Assembly (NCBI GenBank): GCA_003550945.1
Contig: PULL01000133.1
Coordinates: 1 to 11,252 of the forward strand
DNA from: Thioalkalivibrio sp.
GTDB lineage: Bacteria; Pseudomonadota; Gammaproteobacteria; Ectothiorhodospirales; Ectothiorhodospiraceae
Direction of reading: 5' to 3'
DNA: 11,252 nucleotides
The position numbers and the translations under genes are program-made. Shown piece by piece: positions 7,023 through 11,252 of this stretch (the first letter of the stretch is position 1; each line of letters opens with the position of its first letter). The notes beneath the pieces were generated by a model that worked only from the letters and a program-made list of their open reading frames with translations, was not told where the DNA came from and did no database searches.

Positions 7023-8141
7023 ATGGCTGATTTTGCTGCACTGGCGGTGCCGGGCGTGCAGGCCCTGCGCCCTTACGAGCCGGGAAAGCCGGTGGAAACC
7101 CTGGAGCGTGAACTGGGAATCCGCGAGGCGGTGAAGCTCGCGTCGAATGAAAACCCCCTGGGCCCCAGCCCACGGGCCGTGGAGGCGCTGCGCACCGGGC
7201 TGGGAAACCTGCACATTTACCCGGATGGCAACGGATTTGCGCTGAAGCAGGCGCTGGCGGAGCGGCATGGGGTCGACCCCGAGCAGGTCACGCTGGGCAA
7301 CGGATCCAACGAGGTGCTGGAACTCATCGCGCGAACCTGGCTCGCACCCGGTCATAACGCGGTCTATTCGCAGCACGCCTTCGCGGTCTACCCGCTCGTG
7401 GTGCAGGCAGTCTCCGCCGAGGGGCGGGCGGCCCCGGCGCATGCCGCCGACTCGGAACAGCCCTACGGGCACGACCTCGAAGCCATGGCGGCACGGGTCG
7501 ACCACAACACCCGGGTCGTGTTCGTGGCGAACCCGAACAACCCCACGGGGACCTGGCTGACCACAGAAGCGCTGGAGCGCTTCGTCACCGGAGTCCCGGC
7601 CGAGACCCTGGTCGTGGTGGACGAAGCCTACGCCGAATACGTCGAACAACCGGACTACCCCGACACCACGCAGTGGCTGCGGCGGTTCCCAAACCTGCTG
7701 GTCACCCGCACCTTTTCAAAGATTCACGGTCTGGCCGGCCTGCGGCTGGGCTATTCGGTCTCCTCGGCGATGGTCGCCGAACTGCTGAACCGGGTGCGCC
7801 AGCCGTTCAACGTAAACGCGCTCGCGCAGCAGGCGGGGCTCGCGGCCCTGCGCGACACCGCTCACGTTGCGGCGAGCGTTCAGGTGAATCGCGAGGGCCT
7901 GCAGCAGGTCGGGGCGGGTCTGCGCGAACGCGGGCTGGACTTCATACCGTCGGTTGGGAATTTCGTCACCTTCGACGTGCGCCAGCCGCCCGGTCCGGTC
8001 TATGAGCGCCTGCTGCGGCAGGGTGTGATCGTGAGACCGGTGGCGAATTACGGCTTACCCACCCATTTGCGGGTGACCATTGGCACCGCGATCGAGAACG
8101 AGCGTTTCCTGAAGGCGCTCGATGTCGTGCTGACGCCGTGA
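7023..8141 (+). CDS. hisC: Histidinol-phosphate aminotransferase family; probable aromatic aminotransferase role
   Basis: This is a PLP-dependent fold-type I aminotransferase of the HisC family, 372 residues, a usual length. Seen here: LRPYEPGKPVE near the N-terminus, KLASNENPLGPSP, GNGSNEVLELI, ANPNNPTGTWLT, VVVDEAYAEY, the PLP-lysine motif TFSKIHGLAGLRLGY with Lys233 (codon 7719-7721), and HLRVTIGT carrying the carboxylate-binding Arg. HisC proteins transaminate histidinol phosphate, and several also accept phenylpyruvate and 4-hydroxyphenylpyruvate. Placed between pheA and tyrA and away from any his gene, this copy probably performs the last step of phenylalanine and tyrosine synthesis; that role is inferred. 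An 80-nt gap separates it from pheA. The gap has a small CCTGG/CCAGG hairpin (within 6968-6980) but no T-run, so read-through is expected. The gene ends in a 4-nt GTGA overlap with tyrA. Confidence 0.93.
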   Translation: MADFAALAVPGVQALRPYEPGKPVETLERELGIREAVKLASNENPLGPSPRAVEALRTGLGNLHIYPDGNGFALKQALAERHGVDPEQVTLGNGSNEVLELIARTWLAPGHNAVYSQHAFAVYPLVVQAVSAEGRAAPAHAADSEQPYGHDLEAMAARVDHNTRVVFVANPNNPTGTWLTTEALERFVTGVPAETLVVVDEAYAEYVEQPDYPDTTQWLRRFPNLLVTRTFSKIHGLAGLRLGYSVSSAMVAELLNRVRQPFNVNALAQQAGLAALRDTAHVAASVQVNREGLQQVGAGLRERGLDFIPSVGNFVTFDVRQPPGPVYERLLRQGVIVRPVANYGLPTHLRVTIGTAIENERFLKALDVVLTP

Positions 8142-9019
8142 TCGACCGGCTGGTCATCTTCGGGGTCGGCCTGATCGGCGGCTCTTTGGCGCTGGCACTG
8201 CGGGCGGCGGGTGCGGTGTCGGAAGTGGTCGGGTGCTCGCGCTCTGCCGCGAACCTCGAAGAGGCCCAGCGCCTGGGCGTGGTCGACCGGTGGACCACCG
8301 ATCCCGTGCAGGCCTGCGAGGGGGCCGACGTCGGGGTATTGGCGGTACCGCTCGGATCGATGCAGGGGCTCTCGCAAGCCATTGCCGATCACTGGCCGGC
8401 GCAGGCCGTGCTGACCGATGTTGGGAGCAGCAAACAGGCGGTGATCGATGCCGTGCGCGCGGGCTTTGGCCGCCTGCCGCGCAACTTCGTCGCCGGGCAC
8501 CCGATTGCAGGCACCGAGCGCAGCGGCGTAGGGGCGGCGTTCGGCACGCTGTTCCAGAATCGCCTGGTGATCCTGACGCCGGCCGACGAGACCAGTCCGC
8601 TGGCTTCCGAACGGGTGGCCGAAATGTGGCGAGCTACCGGGGCCCGGGTCGAGTTCATGACGCCAGCGCATCACGATCATGTGCTGGCCGCGACCAGCCA
8701 CTTGCCGCACGTGCTCGCGTTCGCATTGGTGGAATCCCTCGCACGGATGAGCGAGAGCGATGAAATCTTCCATTACGCAGCCGGCGGGTTCCGCGACTTC
8801 ACGCGGATCGCGTCCAGCGACCCGGTCGTCTGGAGGGACATCTGTCTCGCCAACCGGGAGGCGATCGTCGAAATGCTGGACCGTTTCAAAGGCGATCTCG
8901 AAGGCCTGCGCGAAGCGATTGCCCGCGGCGACGGGGCGGAACTGGAAGCACGTTTCGGGTTTGCCAAGGAGGCTCGCGACCGCTTCAGCAACAGCATGCA
9001 AGTACAACTGGACCAGTGA
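8138..9019 (+). CDS. tyrA: Prephenate dehydrogenase (monofunctional, TyrA family)
   Basis: TyrA oxidatively decarboxylates prephenate (or arogenate) on the way to tyrosine. The 293 residues form an N-terminal Rossmann domain (about 1-165) with GVGLIGGS at 9-16, followed by a helical dimerisation domain. Seen here: VGCSRSAAN after the second beta strand, LTDVGSSKQAV, GHPIAGTERSG with the catalytic His121 (codon 8498-8500), HHDHVLAATSHLPHVLA, and GGFRDFTRIASSDPVVWRDI. The cofactor loop has Ser34-Arg35-Ser36 where NAD+ enzymes usually carry an acidic residue, hinting at NADP+. There is no chorismate mutase domain (unlike E. coli TyrA) and no C-terminal ACT domain. The GTG start at 8138 overlaps the hisC stop as GTGA with no clear Shine-Dalgarno site, so translation is probably coupled. 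The end overlaps aroA. Prephenate versus arogenate specificity cannot be read from the sequence. Confidence 0.94.
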   Translation: MIDRLVIFGVGLIGGSLALALRAAGAVSEVVGCSRSAANLEEAQRLGVVDRWTTDPVQACEGADVGVLAVPLGSMQGLSQAIADHWPAQAVLTDVGSSKQAVIDAVRAGFGRLPRNFVAGHPIAGTERSGVGAAFGTLFQNRLVILTPADETSPLASERVAEMWRATGARVEFMTPAHHDHVLAATSHLPHVLAFALVESLARMSESDEIFHYAAGGFRDFTRIASSDPVVWRDICLANREAIVEMLDRFKGDLEGLREAIARGDGAELEARFGFAKEARDRFSNSMQVQLDQ

Positions 9020-10332
9020 GCACGATGACCACGAGCTTCAGGGTGGAACCGGGTGGTTCCCTGCGCGGTGAACTCCGGGTGCCGGGCGACAAATCGATTT
9101 CCCACCGATCCATTATGTTCGGCGCGCTCGCCGAGGGACGCACCGAGGTCACTGGCTTCCTTGACGGCGAGGATTGCCTCGCGACCATTGCCGCGTTTCA
9201 GGCCATGGGTGTGCCCATAGAGCGGCCGGAGCGCCACAGCGTGATCATCGACGGGGTTGGCCTGCACGGGCTGCGCGCGCCCGCGGGCCCATTGGGCATG
9301 GGCAACTCCGGCACCGCGATGCGGCTGCTTTGCGGGGTACTGGCCGGGCAGTCCTTCGACAGCGTGCTGGTCGGCGATGCGTCACTGACCCGCCGTCCGA
9401 TGCGCAGGGTCACCGAACCGCTCGCACAGATGGGGGCGAGGATCGATACCGCGGAGAACGGGACCCCGCCGCTGCACATCCACGGTGGCCGGAACCTGCA
9501 CGGACACCGGCACACGCTGGCCGTGGCCAGCGCCCAGGTCAAGTCCGCGCTGCTGCTCGCGGGACTGTGGAGCGAGGGTGAAACCTGCGTCACCGAACCG
9601 GCCCCGACGCGTGACCACACCGAGCGCATGCTGCTCGGCTTCGGCTACGAGCTGCAACGGGACGGACGGCGCGCGTGCCTGAAGGGCGGTGGGCAACTGC
9701 AGGCCTGCGCGGTGGACGTTCCGGCTGACATTTCGTCGGCGGCCTTTTTCCTTGTGGGAGCGAGCATTGCGCAGGGCTCCGACCTGCTGCTGCGCCACGT
9801 CGGTGTAAACCCGACGCGTACCGGCGTGATTGATATCCTGCGCCTGATGGGGGCTTCGATCGAGGTGCTGGACAGGCGCGAGATCGGCGGCGAGCCGGTC
9901 GCGGACCTGCGGGTTCGCTGGTCACCGCTCAAGGGGATCCGGATTCCGCCGGAGCTGGTCCCGCTCGCGATCGATGAATTCCCGGCCGTGTTCGTCGCCG
10001 CGGCCTGCGCGCAGGGGGAAACCGTACTCACCGGGGCCGAGGAGCTGCGCGTGAAGGAAAGCGACCGGATCCAGGTGATGGCCGACGGGCTCTCCGCGCT
10101 CGGTGTCCGGTGCGAAGTGCTGCCGGATGGCATCCGGATCGAGGGCCGTGAAACCCTCGACGGCGGCGAAATCCAGAGCCACGGTGATCACAGGATCTCG
10201 ATGTCTTTCGCGATGGCGGCGCTGCGAGCGCAGGGCGAGATCATGGTTCGCGACTGTGACAACGTGGCCACCTCGTTCCCCGGGTTTGCGGAGCTGGCCG
10301 GCGGCGCCGGATTGGGAATCGCGTCGACATGA
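9016..10332 (+). CDS. aroA: 3-phosphoshikimate 1-carboxyvinyltransferase (EPSP synthase)
   Basis: AroA transfers enolpyruvyl from PEP to shikimate-3-phosphate, the sixth shikimate pathway step, supplying chorismate for PheA and TyrA. The 438 residues are of family length. Seen here: VPGDKSISHRS (GDKS at 24-27), GNSGTAMRLL at 96-105 in the PEP-binding loop, LTRRPMRRV, SAQVK at 172-176, RDHTE at 199-203, NPTR at 265-268, IDEFPAVFVAAA with the catalytic Asp320, LRVKESDR, and GDHRISMS. The set GDKS/SAQxK/RxHxE/NxTR is the published signature of class II EPSP synthases, which tend to tolerate glyphosate, but the loop keeps Gly99 where strongly tolerant CP4 has Ala. The GTG at 9016 overlaps the tyrA stop as GTGA and is preferred by context; ATG 9025, three codons later, is also possible. 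Neither has a good Shine-Dalgarno site. Confidence 0.96.
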   Translation: MSTMTTSFRVEPGGSLRGELRVPGDKSISHRSIMFGALAEGRTEVTGFLDGEDCLATIAAFQAMGVPIERPERHSVIIDGVGLHGLRAPAGPLGMGNSGTAMRLLCGVLAGQSFDSVLVGDASLTRRPMRRVTEPLAQMGARIDTAENGTPPLHIHGGRNLHGHRHTLAVASAQVKSALLLAGLWSEGETCVTEPAPTRDHTERMLLGFGYELQRDGRRACLKGGGQLQACAVDVPADISSAAFFLVGASIAQGSDLLLRHVGVNPTRTGVIDILRLMGASIEVLDRREIGGEPVADLRVRWSPLKGIRIPPELVPLAIDEFPAVFVAAACAQGETVLTGAEELRVKESDRIQVMADGLSALGVRCEVLPDGIRIEGRETLDGGEIQSHGDHRISMSFAMAALRAQGEIMVRDCDNVATSFPGFAELAGGAGLGIAST

Positions 10333-11018
10333 CGCCGGTCCTCGCGATCGACGGTCCCGGTGGTGCCGGCAAGGGCACGGTGAGCAAGCGCCTCGCGGAA
10401 TCGCTGGGTTGGCACCTGCTGGATAGCGGCGCGCTGTACCGGTTGGTCGGCGTGGCCGCGCGAAAACGTGATGTCGAATTTTCAAACGACGCCCCACTGT
10501 CTGATATAGCAAGGAATCTCGACGTCGAGTTCCGAATCGTGGAGGGGGGAGAACTGGTCCAGACCTGGCTTGACGGGGAACCGGTCGATCACCTCCTGCG
10601 GACCGAGACGGCCGGCAGCGATGCCTCGGTGGTGGCGGCGATCCCCGCGGTGCGGGACGCGCTGCTGCAGCGCCAGCGCGATTTTGCCCACCCCCCAGGG
10701 CTGGTCGCGGACGGACGCGACATGGGCACAGTGGTGTTTCCGGAAGCCGATCTGAAGGTGTTCTTGACGGCCAGCGCGGAGGAACGCGCACAAAGGCGTT
10801 ACAAGCAGTTGAAGGAACAAGGACTTAGTGCTAACCTTCGCGCCCTTCGGGAAGAGTTGGAGGCCCGTGACCGCCGGGATTCCGAGCGTGCCACGGCTCC
10901 GCTGAAGCCGGCCCCCGATGCCTGGGTCTTCGACACCACGGGCGTCGGCATCGACCAGGTGGTGGCGATGATCCGGGAACGGCTGGAAGGCGTGCTTTCG
11001 TCCCGTGGGTCGGCGTGA
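10329..11018 (+). CDS. cmk: Cytidylate kinase
   Basis: Cmk phosphorylates CMP and dCMP with ATP, recycling cytidine nucleotides for RNA, DNA and lipid synthesis. The 229 residues are normal for the bacterial family. Seen here: the Walker A loop GPGGAGKGT near residue 9, LLDSGALYR (nucleotide-monophosphate binding), the central CMP-binding insert (about 60-110) typical of bacterial Cmk, VADGRDMGTVVFPEADLKVFLTAS, the RAQRRYKQL lid segment, and RDRRDSERATAPLKPAPDAWVFDTTG at the C-terminal end. The ATG at 10329 overlaps the aroA stop as ATGA, indicating coupled translation. Two patches (about 10461-10525 and 10781-10860) use more AT-rich codons (ATA, AGG, TCA, CTT, AGT) than neighbouring genes. 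cmk upstream of rpsA is a conserved gammaproteobacterial pair. Confidence 0.96.
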   Translation: MTPVLAIDGPGGAGKGTVSKRLAESLGWHLLDSGALYRLVGVAARKRDVEFSNDAPLSDIARNLDVEFRIVEGGELVQTWLDGEPVDHLLRTETAGSDASVVAAIPAVRDALLQRQRDFAHPPGLVADGRDMGTVVFPEADLKVFLTASAEERAQRRYKQLKEQGLSANLRALREELEARDRRDSERATAPLKPAPDAWVFDTTGVGIDQVVAMIRERLEGVLSSRGSA

Positions 11019-11029
11019 TCGAAGGAACC

Positions 11030-11097
11030 GTGTTTTCAACGCAGCAGGCAGTCGATTTCGTGGTACATCGTCCCCGTCGTGACGGGGTGTTTTCAAC
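11030..11097 (+). repeat. 11-bp direct repeat in the cmk-rpsA spacer
   Basis: GTGTTTTCAAC occurs exactly at 11030-11040 and again at 11087-11097, 57 nt apart. The TTCAAC core appears a third time at 11143-11148, close to the rpsA start. The second copy overlaps the T-rich tail of the hairpin at 11072-11087 and also begins a small stem, CAACC (11094-11098) pairing with GGTTG (11106-11110). The rest of the spacer shows no open frame that looks real. A role in the rpsA leader is possible but unproven. Confidence 0.55.
11072..11093 (+). terminator. GC hairpin with T-rich tail between cmk and rpsA (terminator or attenuator candidate)
   Basis: CCCCGT (11072-11077) pairs perfectly with ACGGGG (11082-11087) around a CGTG loop, and TGTTTT follows at 11088-11093. 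That is the form of a short intrinsic terminator, although the stem is only 6 bp (7 with a 2-nt loop) and the T-tract is interrupted by a G. It lies 53 nt after the cmk stop and 61 nt before the rpsA start, so it could end the biosynthetic transcript, act as a partial attenuator, or be a structure in the rpsA leader. Confidence 0.45.
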
Positions 11098-11154
11098 CAA
11101 AACCCGGTTGTGGCATGTCGCCGCAGGCCGGTCAATCACAGGTTCAACAAATCC

Positions 11155-11252
11155 ATGAGTGAAAGTTTTGCGCAACTGCTCGAAGAGAGCATGGCCTACA
11201 CCCAGATGCAGCCGGGTGCCATTCTCAGTGCCACCGTCATCGAGGTGGGCCC
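11155..11252 (+). CDS. rpsA: 30S ribosomal protein S1, 3'-truncated by window edge
   Basis: The frame from ATG 11155 stays open to the window end and encodes 32 complete codons starting MSESFAQLLEESMAY, closely matching the S1 N-terminus (E. coli MTESFAQLFEESL), followed by QPGAILSATVIEVG, the beginning of the first S1/OB-fold repeat. S1 unfolds and recruits mRNA to the 30S subunit. Only about 6% of the expected protein of roughly 560 residues is visible. There is no Shine-Dalgarno match before the ATG, and the upstream sequence is A-rich (TTCAACAAATCC). In E. coli, rpsA likewise has a degenerate site and its translation is autoregulated by S1, so similar control is plausible here. Its position after cmk supports the call. 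Confidence 0.93.
   Translation, partial: MSESFAQLLEESMAYTQMQPGAILSATVIEVG

Noticed and set aside
6947..7030. Possible 27-codon leader peptide (GTG 6947 to TGA 7028) before hisC
   Set aside because: It has no run of Phe, Tyr, Trp or His codons, no Shine-Dalgarno site, and no alternative hairpins with a T-run, so it does not look like an attenuator leader.
5734..7173. 479-codon open frame on the minus strand across pheA
   Set aside because: It is antisense to intact pheA and spans the pheA-hisC gap. The translation is Arg/Ala/Pro/Gly-rich, without motifs, and is explained by codon bias of the coding strand.
1..11252. Hidden novel system such as a defence island, mobile element, CRISPR or toxin-antitoxin pair
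   Set aside because: Almost every base lies in recognised, intact housekeeping genes with overlapping junctions. The only gaps are 79, 80 and 136 nt (plus 13 nt with the preferred serA start) and none contains repeats, inverted ends or frames of that kind.

Overview
The window is a compact, high-GC stretch of bacterial chromosome with every gene on the + strand. The order is mtnA (5'-truncated by the window edge) - gyrA - serC - serA - pheA - hisC - tyrA - aroA - cmk - rpsA (3'-truncated). From general knowledge, mtnA-gyrA-serC-pheA-hisC-tyrA/aroA-cmk-rpsA is the order in Pseudomonas-like Gammaproteobacteria. The high G+C (roughly two thirds by eye), the P-protein type of PheA and the GyrA numbering, which matches E. 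coli exactly at several landmarks, suggest a Gammaproteobacterium. A Chromatiales/Ectothiorhodospiraceae-like lineage is my guess and is not proven by the sequence.

Layout: 1-885 is the end of the methionine-salvage isomerase gene mtnA. Positions 886-964 are a short gap with a perfect 10-bp palindrome and a weak -10-like hexamer. Positions 965-6942 hold gyrA, serC, serA and pheA, which overlap or nearly touch. An 80-nt gap without a terminator precedes hisC at 7023. hisC, tyrA, aroA and cmk (7023-11018) are joined by 4-nt stop/start overlaps. The 136-nt cmk-rpsA gap holds a GC hairpin followed by a T-rich tract, plus an 11-bp direct repeat. rpsA begins at 11155. No gene-free stretch exceeds 300 bases. 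I see no tRNA, rRNA, CRISPR, insertion sequence, phage or toxin-antitoxin gene.

How the genes work together: SerA and SerC catalyse the first two steps of serine synthesis, and SerC also serves pyridoxal phosphate synthesis in many bacteria. AroA makes EPSP, the precursor of chorismate. The bifunctional PheA takes chorismate through prephenate to phenylpyruvate, and TyrA takes prephenate to 4-hydroxyphenylpyruvate. The HisC-family aminotransferase can plausibly transaminate both keto acids, and in this context may be mainly an aromatic aminotransferase. Cmk and ribosomal protein S1 form the conserved housekeeping end of the cluster.

This is a conserved housekeeping/biosynthetic supraoperon and not a new defence or mobile system. 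The points worth a second look are: serA placed between serC and pheA, with an active-site loop that lacks the expected Glu; separate overlapping tyrA and aroA genes, where pseudomonads have a fusion; the class II motif set in AroA; TyrA residues that suggest NADP+ use; and the repeat/hairpin structure before rpsA.
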